DNA from: Candidatus Kouleothrix ribensis
GTDB lineage: Bacteria > Chloroflexota > Chloroflexia > Chloroflexales > Roseiflexaceae
Reading direction: 5' to 3'
Length of the DNA stretch: 64,000 nucleotides
NCBI GenBank assembly: GCA_016722075.1
Contig: JADKGW010000001.1
Location: 2,604,001-2,668,000 of the forward strand
Shown: positions 25,051 through 34,380 of the stretch, piece after piece
Layout: every line of letters begins with the position of its first letter
Numbering within the stretch: the first letter of the stretch is position 1
Position numbers and translations under genes: made by a program
The notes under the pieces: model-generated
What the model was told of the DNA's origin: nothing
Databases searched by the model: none
Seen by the model: only the letters and a program-made list of their open reading frames with translations

Positions 25051-26139
25051 ATGACCGACACGATTGTTTTCACCCGCGGCGTGCCGCCGACCGAGGCATT
25101 CCCCACCGACGAGCTGGCGCAGTGCTTCGACGCGGCACTGCGCAACGACACCGCCGTGGTGCTTCAGTACGGCCAGCAGCCCGGCTACCCGGCGCTGCGG
25201 CGCTTGCTCGCCGCCGAATACGGTGTCGCCGACAACGAAGTGCTGATCGGCAATGGCTCGCTCCAGTTGCAAGACCTGGTTTCAGCCTACCTGATCAGGC
25301 CCGGCGCTACAGTGCTGACCGAGCAACCCAGCTACGATCGCGCGATCGGCACATTCCGGCGGCGCGGCGCCAAGACGATCGGCATCCCGCTTGAGCCCGA
25401 CGGCATCGATGTGGCCCGGCTCGAGGCCGAGGTGCGCCGCCAGGTGCCGGCGTTCCTCTACCTGGTGCCCGACTTCCAGAACCCGGCCGGTGCCACACTG
25501 TCGCTGGCCAAGCGCCAGGCAGTCGTTGCGCTGGCGCAGCGCTACGGCTTCTGGGTGATCGAAGATGTGCCATACCGCAAGCTGCGCTACCAGGGCGAGG
25601 ATCTGCCGCTGCTGCGCTCGATCGACGCCAGCCGCGTGATCACGATGAGCTCGTTCAGCAAGCTGCTCAGCCCCGGCATTCGCGTCGGCTTCATGATCGC
25701 GCCGGCCGAGCTGATTGCGGCGGTGACCAAGGCCGGCGAGGACACCTTTCTGTCGCCGGTGCTGCCCACCCAGGCGGCCGTGGCCGAGTACATCGGGCGC
25801 GGCTGGCTGCAGCCGAATATCGAGCGGCTCAAAGCGCTGTACCGGCCGCGCTGGCAGACGATGGTGAACGCGACGCGCCAGCAGCTGGCCGGCGCGCAGA
25901 TCTTCGCGCCCGACGGCGGCTTCTTCGTGAGCATATTGCTGCCGGAAGATGCCAACTACGGCGGGCTGGTGGCACGGGCCAAAGACCACGGGCTGGTGCT
26001 GACGCCCGGCCAGGCCTTCTTCGCCGATCCCGACCAGGGCACGATCCCGGACGGCGAGCGCTTTGTGCGCCTCCCGTTCTGCGCCGTCGCACCCGCGCAG
26101 ATCGACGAGGGCGTGCGCCGGCTGGCCAGCCTGCTGTAG
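25051..26139 (+). CDS. PLP-dependent class I/II aminotransferase (2-aminoadipate-transaminase type)
   Basis: The 362-residue enzyme has the fold-type I order: VLQYGQQPGYPALRRLLA near the start, LIGNGSLQLQDLVSAYLI, the PDFQNPAG motif, and the PLP lysine Lys204 in SSFSKLLSPGIRVGF. It resembles LysN/MocR-type aminotransferases that act on 2-aminoadipate, branched-chain or aromatic amino acids. There is no N-terminal helix-turn-helix, so it is an enzyme and not a MocR regulator. AAGGAG lies 10 bases before the ATG. Its place after asd may mean a role in amino-acid synthesis; the substrate is not determined. Confidence 0.85.
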   Translation: MTDTIVFTRGVPPTEAFPTDELAQCFDAALRNDTAVVLQYGQQPGYPALRRLLAAEYGVADNEVLIGNGSLQLQDLVSAYLIRPGATVLTEQPSYDRAIGTFRRRGAKTIGIPLEPDGIDVARLEAEVRRQVPAFLYLVPDFQNPAGATLSLAKRQAVVALAQRYGFWVIEDVPYRKLRYQGEDLPLLRSIDASRVITMSSFSKLLSPGIRVGFMIAPAELIAAVTKAGEDTFLSPVLPTQAAVAEYIGRGWLQPNIERLKALYRPRWQTMVNATRQQLAGAQIFAPDGGFFVSILLPEDANYGGLVARAKDHGLVLTPGQAFFADPDQGTIPDGERFVRLPFCAVAPAQIDEGVRRLASLL

Positions 26140-26212
26140 CCGCATAGAGACACGAGTTTCGAGTTGGTGTAGCGGCCAATTCGAAACTCAGATCTCGCAG
26201 CCCATGACGTTC

Positions 26213-26241
26213 TTGACAGCGCCCTGACAGAGTGCTACCCT
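26213..26241 (+). promoter_or_regulatory. Promoter of the BtuF-like gene
   Basis: TTGACA (26213-26218), a 17-base spacer and TACCCT (26236-26241). The predicted leader is about 40 bases, ending in an AGGAGG (26275-26280) placed 8 bases before a TTG start. No cobalamin riboswitch is visible. Confidence 0.55.
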
Positions 26242-26288
26242 GTAGCCGCCGTGCAGCAGTAGGCATACTGGCTCAGGAGGAACCTGGA

Positions 26289-27230
26289 TTGCGGATCGTC
26301 TCATTATTACCGAGCGCCACCGAGATCGTGTGTGCGCTTGGCCTGGGTGATGCGCTGGTGGGCGTGACCCACGAGTGCGACTACCCGGCCGAGGCGCGCA
26401 CAAAGCCGGTGGTAACCAGCAGCCTGCTCGACCACGCCGGCACAAGCTCGGAGGAGATTGATCACACGGTGCGGAAGCAGCTGCGGGCCGGCTTGAGCCT
26501 GTATGAAATTGACCACGCCTTGCTGGCCGAGCTGGCACCCGACCTGATTCTGACGCAGACGCTCTGCCAGGTGTGCAGCGTGTCGTACAGCGCGGTTACC
26601 CGCGTGGTACAAGATCTGCATGACACGTTCGCGGGCTTTGCGCCGACGGTGCTTTCGCTCGAGCCACATAGCGTCGACGATATTCTGGCCACGATTGCAC
26701 AGGTGGGTGCGGCAGCCGGCGTGGCCGAGCGCGCCGACACACTGGTAGCAGATCTGCGCGCGCGCGCCGAGCGCGTACGGGCACGGGCCGCCCAGATCGC
26801 ATACCGCCCGCGCGTAGCCTGCCTCGAATGGCTCGACCCGGTGTTCGGGCCGGGGCACTGGCTGCCCGAGCTGATCGAGATCGCGGGCGGGCAGGCCGGG
26901 CTCGGCAGCGCCCACCACGACTCGCAGCGGGTCGCGTGGGGCGATGTGATCGCCTTCGCGCCCGAGGTGATCATCCTGACGCCGTGTGGCTTCGATCTCC
27001 AGCGCACACTGGCCGAGGCCCAGCAGGTGCTGCCGCACCGCTCGGGGTGGGGCGTGCTGCCGGCGGTGCGGCAGGGGCGTGTGTATGCGATCGACGGCAA
27101 TGCGTACTTCAGCCGGCCCGGCCCGCGGGTGATCGACAGCATCGAGCTGATCGCCGAGCTGATCCATCCCGAGCAGTTCGCAGGGTGGGGGCCGCGCGAT
27201 GCATGGCAGCCATTCGCGGCGAGTGCGTAG
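26289..27230 (+). CDS. BtuF-like cobalamin-binding protein without signal peptide
   Basis: The 313-residue protein begins directly with the first strand of the class III substrate-binding fold (MRIVSLLPSATEIVCALGLG) and has the family features HECDYPAEA, LILTQTLCQVCSVSYSAV and RVACLEWLDPVFGPGHWLPE. BtuF-type proteins deliver vitamin B12 to an ABC importer, but this one lacks an export signal, as in the cytosolic sub-group often annotated as cobalamin-binding protein. TTG is chosen as start because of the perfectly placed AGGAGG. No permease or ATPase is adjacent. Confidence 0.75.
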   Translation: MRIVSLLPSATEIVCALGLGDALVGVTHECDYPAEARTKPVVTSSLLDHAGTSSEEIDHTVRKQLRAGLSLYEIDHALLAELAPDLILTQTLCQVCSVSYSAVTRVVQDLHDTFAGFAPTVLSLEPHSVDDILATIAQVGAAAGVAERADTLVADLRARAERVRARAAQIAYRPRVACLEWLDPVFGPGHWLPELIEIAGGQAGLGSAHHDSQRVAWGDVIAFAPEVIILTPCGFDLQRTLAEAQQVLPHRSGWGVLPAVRQGRVYAIDGNAYFSRPGPRVIDSIELIAELIHPEQFAGWGPRDAWQPFAASA

Positions 27231-27281
27231 CCGCCACGCACCCGATCGTCACGGCCAAGCGAGCGTGAGGAGTAGCCGCTT

Positions 27282-29213
27282 ATGACGCCTTCGGAGCCGA
27301 CAATCTCTAGCATCCTGTTGGAGCTGGCCGAGCAATATGATGGGGTTGTCGCCGAGCGCGATGTCTTCGCGCGGGTGCTCGAACGCCGCCCGAGCCGTGC
27401 CAAAGACCCATACGCCAGCATCCGCAATATTCTGCGCTACGACTCGCTCGAAACCGGCTGGGTGCGCCTGGGCGGCGGCCAGCTGATCCCACGCCGAATC
27501 GCGCTCCAGGGGCTGCGCTTCCGGGTGCTGCCCAGCGCCGACGAGATCAGCGGCGACCTGCTGGCCCGCGCAAAGCTCGAGCCGTTTGTGCTGCTGCGCA
27601 TGCCCAACCCACGCCTGATCGACGCGCAGAGCCGCGTGATCCCAAGCGCTACCACCCGGCTGCCAGGCAGCAGCGCGCGCTTCAACTTCTCGGCCGTCGA
27701 TGCGCAAACGCTCGACGGCTGGTATCGGCGCACACGCTTTGCGCCCGGCGACAGCATTGTGATCACGATCGCCAGCGCCGAGCCGCTGACCCTGCGGCTC
27801 GAGCGCGAGCCGGCCGAGCAATTCCGCGCCGATGATGTAGCCGCACAAGAGCGCGCGCTGACCGATGCAATCGCCACGCAGGTGGCGCGCAACCGCAGCA
27901 CGCTGGTGGCAGCCGATAGCGTCGTGCTGCCGATCTACGCGCAGGCGGCCTGGCGCACCGGCTACCCCGGCCGCCCATGGCAGCAGCTGGTCGAAAACGA
28001 CCGGCGCCTGCGCCTGCTCGACGATATGTATATCGCCGACCGCAGCTTCCGCCGGCCGCTCGATTTCATGCTCGAGGCCGAGGCCGAGGCCGAGTGGCGT
28101 GCGGAAGACCAGGAGCTATTCAATGACATTACCGCGTTTCAGGCCGAGCTGCGCGCCAGCCGGCGCGAGGCCGCCGAACGTGGGCTATGGAACGGGATCG
28201 CTCCACGCGCATCCACCGGGCAGGTGATCTACGATTTTCGCGAGGGTACCTCGCAGGTGATCCATCCGGGCATCATCGACGCGCTGGTTGACCATACCGA
28301 CGCAATCGAGCAGCGCGTCGAGCGGGGCGACTTCGCCGGCGAAGAGTGGGATGATCTCGACCCCGACGACCTGAGCGAGATCGATCTGGCCGACGAGCTC
28401 GACGACGAGCTGTTCGACCTCGAGGATATCGAGGATATGCAGCAGTTCATGACCGATAACCCGGCGCTGGTCGAGGCCACCCAAAAGCTGATGGCCTCGC
28501 TCAGCCCCGACGAACTGGCCGAGCTCAATAGCGCCGAAACGCCCGACCAGGTTCAGATCATTCTGACCAAGCATCTGAACCAGCTGCTCGGCCGCGAGCC
28601 AGCGCTGTTTGCCGAGCTGACACCCGAGCTGCCGCTGCCAAACACGCATAACGACACGGTCGATGGCAATGGCAATGGCCACACCGCCGGCGATATCTTC
28701 GCGCTCGAAACTACCGCCGACTGGGAGGCCGACGACGAGCCGGGCTGGGAGGCCGAGGCCGGCGATGAAGAAGCGCTCAGTGAGTCGGTCGAGCGCAGCA
28801 ACGAGCTGATGGAGCAGTTTTACCAGACGCTGGTCGCCCAGGGCAAGAGCGACGCCACCGCCGCCAGCCGCACCGGCGACCTGTGGATCTATGCCGATTT
28901 TCTATCGAACTACTACAGCCGCGCGCTCGACCAGGGCGACTATGCGACGCTCGATGAGTGCCTATTCTTCTACTACCCGCGCAAGGTACTGAACAACTCG
29001 GCCCGCTCGGCGCGCGAGATGTGTACCTCGTTCAAGCAGTTCTACGCATTCCTGCGCGCCGAAGCAGTGATCCGCGACGACTCGTTCGCCCAGGCGATCT
29101 GGCGCCGGCGCGACCAGGCCGCGCGCGTGATCGAGCTGTACGACCAGATCGACGGCGATTCGCCCCAATTCGAGCGGCTGTTCGCACACCTGTTTGCGCC
29201 ATATACTGCGTAG
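27282..29213 (+). CDS. Large acidic protein of unknown function
   Basis: I do not recognise this 643-residue protein as a family. Residues 1-70 look like a winged helix (SILLELAEQYDGVVAERDVF, then SIRNILRYD and WVRLGGGQLIP). Residues about 90-170 contain beta strands ending in RFAPGDSIVITI. A strongly acidic stretch (about 345-390, with runs such as DDLDPDDLSEIDLADELDDE) leads to another low-complexity acidic linker near 480. The last ~140 residues (NELMEQFYQTLVAQGKSDAT onward, then SFKQFYAFLRAEAVI) resemble the SAM-like core-binding domain of tyrosine recombinases, but no catalytic domain follows. GAGG lies about 10 bases before the ATG. It may be a DNA-associated protein; that is inference. 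Confidence 0.5.
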   Translation: MTPSEPTISSILLELAEQYDGVVAERDVFARVLERRPSRAKDPYASIRNILRYDSLETGWVRLGGGQLIPRRIALQGLRFRVLPSADEISGDLLARAKLEPFVLLRMPNPRLIDAQSRVIPSATTRLPGSSARFNFSAVDAQTLDGWYRRTRFAPGDSIVITIASAEPLTLRLEREPAEQFRADDVAAQERALTDAIATQVARNRSTLVAADSVVLPIYAQAAWRTGYPGRPWQQLVENDRRLRLLDDMYIADRSFRRPLDFMLEAEAEAEWRAEDQELFNDITAFQAELRASRREAAERGLWNGIAPRASTGQVIYDFREGTSQVIHPGIIDALVDHTDAIEQRVERGDFAGEEWDDLDPDDLSEIDLADELDDELFDLEDIEDMQQFMTDNPALVEATQKLMASLSPDELAELNSAETPDQVQIILTKHLNQLLGREPALFAELTPELPLPNTHNDTVDGNGNGHTAGDIFALETTADWEADDEPGWEAEAGDEEALSESVERSNELMEQFYQTLVAQGKSDATAASRTGDLWIYADFLSNYYSRALDQGDYATLDECLFFYYPRKVLNNSARSAREMCTSFKQFYAFLRAEAVIRDDSFAQAIWRRRDQAARVIELYDQIDGDSPQFERLFAHLFAPYTA

Positions 29214-29340
29214 AGGGCACCCCGGCGCGGTAGTACACCCAGGCATGCCGCGAGTGTGCCCACCAGGCCTGCGCGCCGCCGCGCATGCTGCCTGCGCAGC
29301 TGCAACCCGCCGCATAGGAAGGTGAAGGTGTGAGCGCACT

Positions 29341-29649
29341 ATGATCTTCGTGTTGTATATCGTGATCGTCGTGGTGATCAACGCGGCCCTACTTGGGCTA
29401 GGGCTCGGTATCGGCGCCATCCTGCACTGGCTCATCCCCGCGATCGACCTTGGCATCGGCACACTGACCGGCATGATCTCACTGCTGGTGTCGTTCTACC
29501 TGCTCTCAAAAATCAATAGCCTGGTCGTCGAAAGCGAGCGCGACGAGGTGCTCAACTCGGTGGATAGCCTCGGCCGCACGACGTACGTGATCGACCAGCT
29601 GCCGCCGCTGCCGCGCCGCAAACGCAAGCCCCGCGCACCGAAAGCGTGA
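29341..29649 (+). CDS. Small two-helix membrane protein
   Basis: The 102-residue protein has two hydrophobic helices (IFVLYIVIVVVINAALLGLG and LTGMISLLVSFYLLS) and a basic C terminus (RRKRKPRAPKA), so both ends are likely cytosolic. GAAGG lies about 11 bases before the ATG. It follows the acidic protein by 127 bases and is 41 bases ahead of the DUF72 gene, possibly one operon. No family recognised. Confidence 0.5.
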   Translation: MIFVLYIVIVVVINAALLGLGLGIGAILHWLIPAIDLGIGTLTGMISLLVSFYLLSKINSLVVESERDEVLNSVDSLGRTTYVIDQLPPLPRRKRKPRAPKA

Positions 29650-29690
29650 GCGCAGCGGCCTGGGCCGGCAACAGGGGAAGTGAGCGCGCC

Positions 29691-30569
29691 ATGAGCAAGC
29701 AACCCGCCACACGCCTCCGAATTGGCTGCGCGGTGTGGGCCTACAAAGCGTGGATCGGCGACCTGTTCCCACCCGGCAGCAGAAGCGCCGACTTGCTGGC
29801 GCTCTACAGCCGGCGGCTAACCACGGTAGAGGGTAATACTACGTTCTACGCAACCCCGCGGCCCGAGGTGGTGCAGCGCTGGGCCGAAGAGACCCCCGAC
29901 ACGTTTCGGTTTTGCTTCAAGCTGCCGCGCGAGGTGAGCCACGAGCGGCCGCTGGCGGCGCAGCTGCCTGCCACCAGCGCGTTCATCGAGCGCCTGGCGC
30001 CTTTGGGGCAACGGCTTGGGCCATTCTTCCTGCAGCTGCCGCCGGGCTATCGCGCGCATACGATCGATGATCTCGAGGGCTGGCTGGCGGCCTGGCCTGC
30101 GGAATACGGCCTGGCGGTTGAGGTGCGCCACGACGACTGGTACGCCGAGCCGGCTGAACGTGCGCTGATGGAACTTTTGGCGCGCCACAACGCCGGCCGG
30201 GTGGTGATGGATGTGCGCCCGCTCAGCGCCGGGCCGCTGCCGGGCGCCGAGATCGACCTGCAGGCCGCGCGCGACCGCAAGCCCGACGTGCCGATGCACC
30301 CGCTGCATAGCGGCGGCATCGCGCTCATCCGCTATATTGGCCACCCCACGCCCGAGCTGAACGAGCCGTTCCTGGACGAGTGGGCCGCGCGCGTGGCCGC
30401 GTGGCTGGCCGCCGGCATCGAGGTATACTTCTTCTGCCACTGCCCCGACGAGCGCCAGTCGCCGGGCCTGTGCCGGGCCTTCCAGCAGCGCATCGCACGC
30501 CTGGCCGATGTGCCGCCGCTGCCGTGGGACGAGCTGGGCGCCGCGCCTGAGCAGCTGACGCTGTTTTGA
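29691..30569 (+). CDS. DUF72 (YecE-like) family protein
   Basis: The 292-residue protein has the DUF72 signature at its start (LRIGCAVWAYKAWIGDLFPP, with the Tyr/Trp/Gly pattern), then FYATPRPEVVQRWAEETPDTF, GPFFLQLPPGY, an AVEVRHDDWY strand and a late VYFFCHCPDE. The fold is a TIM barrel. Biochemical function is not established for the family. The ATG follows GGGGAAG by about 12 bases. It converges on the nucleotidyltransferase-like gene with a 7-base gap. Confidence 0.82.
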   Translation: MSKQPATRLRIGCAVWAYKAWIGDLFPPGSRSADLLALYSRRLTTVEGNTTFYATPRPEVVQRWAEETPDTFRFCFKLPREVSHERPLAAQLPATSAFIERLAPLGQRLGPFFLQLPPGYRAHTIDDLEGWLAAWPAEYGLAVEVRHDDWYAEPAERALMELLARHNAGRVVMDVRPLSAGPLPGAEIDLQAARDRKPDVPMHPLHSGGIALIRYIGHPTPELNEPFLDEWAARVAAWLAAGIEVYFFCHCPDERQSPGLCRAFQQRIARLADVPPLPWDELGAAPEQLTLF

Positions 30570-30576
30570 CCGGGCG

Positions 30577-31158
30577 CTAGGCGTGATTGGCCGTCGCGTC
30601 GCCGCGCTGGAAGCGGGCAATTCGCTGTTGAATATCGGCAATAATCGCCTGGATCGCCGCGAGATCGTCGGCGCTGAGAAAGCGCGCAAGCTCCAGCGCG
30701 ATCGTGGGCAGATCAGGCGTATGATAATACATCAGCGTGGCGAGATCATTTTCGTAGAGGCCGACGCGCGCAAAATTGCCCTGGCGATAAAGCGAAGGCA
30801 AAGCATACAGTTTCAGTAACATTAGCCCATGCACTGTCGCGCTGGTAATATCTTGTTCGAGAAAGCGCTGGGTTGTTGCGTATGTGCGTTGTACATAGGC
30901 AAAGAGCGGGTTACGCGTCAACAAAAAATCGATCTGAAGCCCGCGATATTCACCCCGTGCGAAATTGCGATCCTGGCTGACTATGTGGATCTCCGGTAGC
31001 TTCTTGAGTGAGGAAACAGCGACGATCAGATCGATATCTTCGGTATTTCGGCCTTGAATATACTGGAGCAAGGCGATGCCGCCAACTAATACGGTTCGAA
31101 CATTACGCTGCCTGAGCAAGCTAAATAGATCCGTGACAATCTGTATACTATCGTCCAT
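30577..31158 (-). CDS. Nucleotidyltransferase-fold protein (AbiEii/MNT-like)
   Basis: The 193-residue protein has the polymerase-beta-like nucleotidyltransferase pattern VLVGGIALLQYIQGRNTEDI followed by DLIV: GG, then a helix, then R-x-T-x-D-x-D with the two metal Asp residues. A third acidic strand may be LQIDFLL. This arrangement is typical of AbiEii-type toxins and related solitary nucleotidyltransferases. No antitoxin gene is adjacent. Base composition is visibly more AT-rich than its neighbours, hinting at transfer. The ATG at 31158 is chosen by homology to the fold; an earlier start is possible. Confidence 0.55.
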   Translation of the reverse strand: MDDSIQIVTDLFSLLRQRNVRTVLVGGIALLQYIQGRNTEDIDLIVAVSSLKKLPEIHIVSQDRNFARGEYRGLQIDFLLTRNPLFAYVQRTYATTQRFLEQDITSATVHGLMLLKLYALPSLYRQGNFARVGLYENDLATLMYYHTPDLPTIALELARFLSADDLAAIQAIIADIQQRIARFQRGDATANHA

Positions 31159-31378
31159 AGGCCGCGAGTCGCCCCGCCAGTTACGCATGTTAAAGGCCCA
31201 TGCGTTTCGGATAACCGCCCCGATCTGAATAGACCTGGTTGCACTCATACGCACCCGCGCGGCCTGCATCCCGATTCAACGCCGCTTTCAGGCCTATGAT
31301 TCTACCGGATGCCGATCGAATACGCAAGCGAGATAGTGCCCAGGCCGCCTGTGGCGCCGCGCAAGCGCGGCCAACGCA

Positions 31379-32026
31379 TTAGCCCAACAACCCGCGCTGA
31401 CGCGCCACCGCGACCACCTGCCCGCGGCTATTGACGCCAAACAGATCACACAGCCGCTCGACGTGCTTGCGCGCAGTGCCGACGCTGATGCCCAGCCGCT
31501 TCGCCAGCTCCTGGTTGCCGGCGCCCTCGGCCAATAGCGCCAGCACCTCGCGTTCGCGCGGCGAGAGTGTGGTGCCGATCCCCGCCTGAAGCAGCTGCAG
31601 CTGGGCCAGCGTAAAGGCCAGGCGCCTGCTCAACACCGCCCGTAGCGCGGCGACAATCGCCGCAGACGATGTATCTTTGCTGAGGTAGCCAGCCGCACCA
31701 GCCTGGGCTGCCGGCACCAGCCAGGCCTGCTCGGGCAACGACGACAGCACCAGCAGGGTGATCGCCGGCAGCTGGTGATGGAGATCGCGCAGAACTGCCA
31801 GCCCGTGCGCGGGCGCGGGCGGGGCACCTGGTATGGCTGGGATGCGCAGGTCGACCACCGCAATATCGGGCTGCAGCCGCGTGGCCGCCTCGATTGCTTC
31901 GCTGTGGCAGCTGGCCTGGCCCACCATCTGCAGCTCGGGCAACAGCACGAGCAAGCTTTGAAACGCGTCGGCCATGTAGCCGCTGTCTTCGACCAGCAGC
32001 AGGCGGGTTGGCACGGCACCGGTCAT
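31379..32026 (-). CDS. NarL/FixJ-type response regulator
   Basis: The 215-residue regulator has a receiver domain (LLLVEDS, phospho-acceptor Asp59 in IAVVDLRIP, GYLSKDTS with the conserved Lys) and a LuxR-type helix-turn-helix (LSPREREVLALLAEGAGNQE, then ISVGTARKHVERL). Its start codon overlaps the stop of the upstream kinase gene (ATGA), so they form a translationally coupled two-component pair. Targets unknown. Confidence 0.92.
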   Translation of the reverse strand: MTGAVPTRLLLVEDSGYMADAFQSLLVLLPELQMVGQASCHSEAIEAATRLQPDIAVVDLRIPAIPGAPPAPAHGLAVLRDLHHQLPAITLLVLSSLPEQAWLVPAAQAGAAGYLSKDTSSAAIVAALRAVLSRRLAFTLAQLQLLQAGIGTTLSPREREVLALLAEGAGNQELAKRLGISVGTARKHVERLCDLFGVNSRGQVVAVARQRGLLG

Positions 32027-33783
32027 GGCGCTACCCCCGGCGCCACCAGCGGGATCTGAATATCGACCCGCGCGCCCGACGCTGAACGCGTAAATTCGAG
32101 CGTGCCGCCCAAGCGCGCCGTGCGCGTGCGCATCGACGCCAGGCCCAGCCGCCGATGGGGAAATCTGCCCGGCTCGGCGTCGCCGGGCTGCGGTCGGCCC
32201 GGCCCGTTGTCGCAGACCGAGATCACGATCTGGTGATCGGAGTACACCAGGTGTACCTTGCAATCCTGCGCGGCGGCATGATCGCGCACATTGTTCAGCG
32301 CTGCCCGGATGATCCAGTAGATTTCGCGCTTCAGCTCGATCGCGCACTGCTCGACCGGGCCGCTCAAGCAGACGCGGTAGCAGGTGCGGGCATCGGCCAG
32401 GTTGAGCTGGCCGACGATCCGGTCGAGTGCTTCAGTCAATCCCTCTTGCTCAAAATTCACCGGCTTCGCACCCTCAACGATCCGGCGCATGTTCTGGCGT
32501 AGTGCCAGGCTACTACAATGCAGCCGATCGAGCTCGGCCGCAAGCAGCATGTGATCGGTCGGATCGCCGGCAAGCTGCTGCCGCAGGGTAAACAGGCGCA
32601 TCTCGATCGCCTTGCTATCGGCCAGCACGGTGTCGTGCAGATCATCGGCCAGGTCGTTGAGGATGCGCGACTCAATCTGATGAGCGGCCCGCACCTCGAC
32701 CAGCAGCTCGGCGCGGGTAGCGTTTTCTTGCTCTAGCCGGGCGATCAGGTCGGCATTACTGATCGCATACACCAGGCCCAGCGGCAGCAGCCAGGCGATT
32801 GCAATCAGCTGCTCGAATGGTGTGGGCCAGCGCAGGTTCGCGGCGGCGAGTGTGCCTGCCAGCAGCAGCATCACCAGCAGCCAGGCGCCGGCCAGAATAC
32901 GCGCCTGCCGCCGCTCGGTGGGCGCGATCGTCGTGCGTGTGAACAGGCCGGCCCACCCGCCGCTGAGCAGTGTCGCCAGCGCACCGACCAGCATAAACCC
33001 CAGGCCAGCGTTGGTCGCTAATGGCTGCCAGGCCGCCACAGCCGGGCGGCTGCCGCCCAGGTAGGTCGCACCGAGCGCCAGCGCCAGCAATGCCGCCAGC
33101 CCGTATACTGCCGGCAGCAGCCAGCGCCGGCGCAGCAGCCCGCCATGGCGATGCGGGTAGACTAACGCGAGGTGGCAGAGCAGCGCGCCGAGCAGTGCCG
33201 GGCAGGGCGCCCACATGAGCGCCAGCAGCGGGCGCGAGTAGTAGAGCCGGCTGATGCTGCCGTGGTGGCTATGGTAGAAGGCCGGCACCGCACCAACCAG
33301 CATGATCCAGGCGACCAGCCGGCGGCCGGTGTGCTGGGCCGAGCGCAGCAGCACAAAGCCTGCGGCAGCAAATGCCACAGCCGCCAGCCCGATCGAAGCA
33401 TAGGCGCTGCGCAGGTGTACCCAGCTAAAGCGCTCAACTGGCGCGGTTAGGCGCTGTGGTGTGCCCGCCGCATCGCCCACAGTATACTCGGCCAGTGCGC
33501 CAGGCGCGGTGTTGGCGTAGACCGCTGCAAAATCGACCGGTGCCTGCCCATCGATTGCCAGCAGTACGGTGTAGGGTCTGAGGCCATGCTGCGGGCCACT
33601 CCAGTGCTGCGGTACATCGTAGCTGACCGAAAAGCCCTGCACGTCGTCGAACTGCCAGATCAAGCCGCCGAACGGCCGGCCCACCTCGCCCCCCAGGCGT
33701 ACAAACCCGAGTATGCTCACGAGGCCACAGGCCAGCGCAAGCGCCAGGTATAGCCAGGATGAGCGGCAAGAACGAATGTGCAT
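32023..33783 (-). CDS. ComP-like membrane sensor histidine kinase
   Basis: The 586-residue kinase has one N-terminal helix, an extracytoplasmic segment (about 35-125) containing a PDZ-like piece (LRPYTVLLAIDGQAPVDF), then seven or so membrane helices, a coiled coil and a HisKA_3 domain with phospho-acceptor His383 in LADDLHDTVLADS. The ATPase domain shows ALNNVRDHA and DNGPGRP. This is the layout of ComP/NarX-type kinases. The start is placed at ATG 33783; a TTG 15 codons upstream is also open. It pairs with the overlapping regulator gene. The signal is unknown. Confidence 0.88.
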   Translation of the reverse strand: MHIRSCRSSWLYLALALACGLVSILGFVRLGGEVGRPFGGLIWQFDDVQGFSVSYDVPQHWSGPQHGLRPYTVLLAIDGQAPVDFAAVYANTAPGALAEYTVGDAAGTPQRLTAPVERFSWVHLRSAYASIGLAAVAFAAAGFVLLRSAQHTGRRLVAWIMLVGAVPAFYHSHHGSISRLYYSRPLLALMWAPCPALLGALLCHLALVYPHRHGGLLRRRWLLPAVYGLAALLALALGATYLGGSRPAVAAWQPLATNAGLGFMLVGALATLLSGGWAGLFTRTTIAPTERRQARILAGAWLLVMLLLAGTLAAANLRWPTPFEQLIAIAWLLPLGLVYAISNADLIARLEQENATRAELLVEVRAAHQIESRILNDLADDLHDTVLADSKAIEMRLFTLRQQLAGDPTDHMLLAAELDRLHCSSLALRQNMRRIVEGAKPVNFEQEGLTEALDRIVGQLNLADARTCYRVCLSGPVEQCAIELKREIYWIIRAALNNVRDHAAAQDCKVHLVYSDHQIVISVCDNGPGRPQPGDAEPGRFPHRRLGLASMRTRTARLGGTLEFTRSASGARVDIQIPLVAPGVAP

Positions 33784-33911
33784 ACGCTTTTTTGCGTACT
33801 GTGCAATACGAAGAAGATCGCTACTCAATCGAGCGACAAGCTTCTATACTGTATCTATCCATTGGGAAACTCAGTAGATCTGGGGTTATTGTACCACGAA
33901 AGGATCTGCTC

Positions 33912-34322
33912 GTGAAGACATGTGATTATCGCAGAATGGTGCGGTCGAGCGGGAAGCAGGATGACTGGCGCGCGGATACATCAGGGGTGAAGTATTATCA
34001 GATCTTCGGGAAACAAATTGGGCAAAGTGTGATCGATAAACCAACAATCGGGATAATACGAGCGAACGCTAATTCGACGTTTGTTCTGGATCCTACTGAT
34101 GGAGATGGCACTGTTCCTCTCATAAGTGCTTCTCGCATAGGTAATGGTAAGAACTACAATCCATCTGGAATGAATTGTAGTGCAGCGTTGGCGTCAACCG
34201 ATACTATTAATGATCATTGTCACATGATTCAAAAGGATTTGATCGGCTTGCATAGCGCAATAACCACGGTTTCCGATACATTTACTTATGTGCTCTTATA
34301 CTTAAAAGATAGTTCTCCTTAG
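33912..34322 (+). pseudogene. C-terminal remnant of an LCAT/PGAP-like lipase
   Basis: This 136-codon frame encodes VKYYQIFGKQIGQ and, further on, DPTDGDGTVPLISASRIG and NDHCHMIQKDL, the pattern around the catalytic Asp and His of lecithin:cholesterol acyltransferase-like alpha/beta hydrolases. The N-terminal two thirds, including the nucleophile Ser, is absent. Sequence is clearly AT-richer than its neighbours. A GTG with AAAGGA 7 bases upstream could still allow translation, but the product would lack a catalytic Ser. Probably a decayed, transferred gene. Confidence 0.5.
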
Positions 34323-34380
34323 CACAATTAATGGACGCACTTAGAATACACTAGCGGATAGATCTATTTGGAGAATGATA

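Noticed and set aside
33759..33911. Upstream extension of the lipase remnant
   Set aside because: The sequence overlaps the kinase start on the other strand and shows no lipase similarity.
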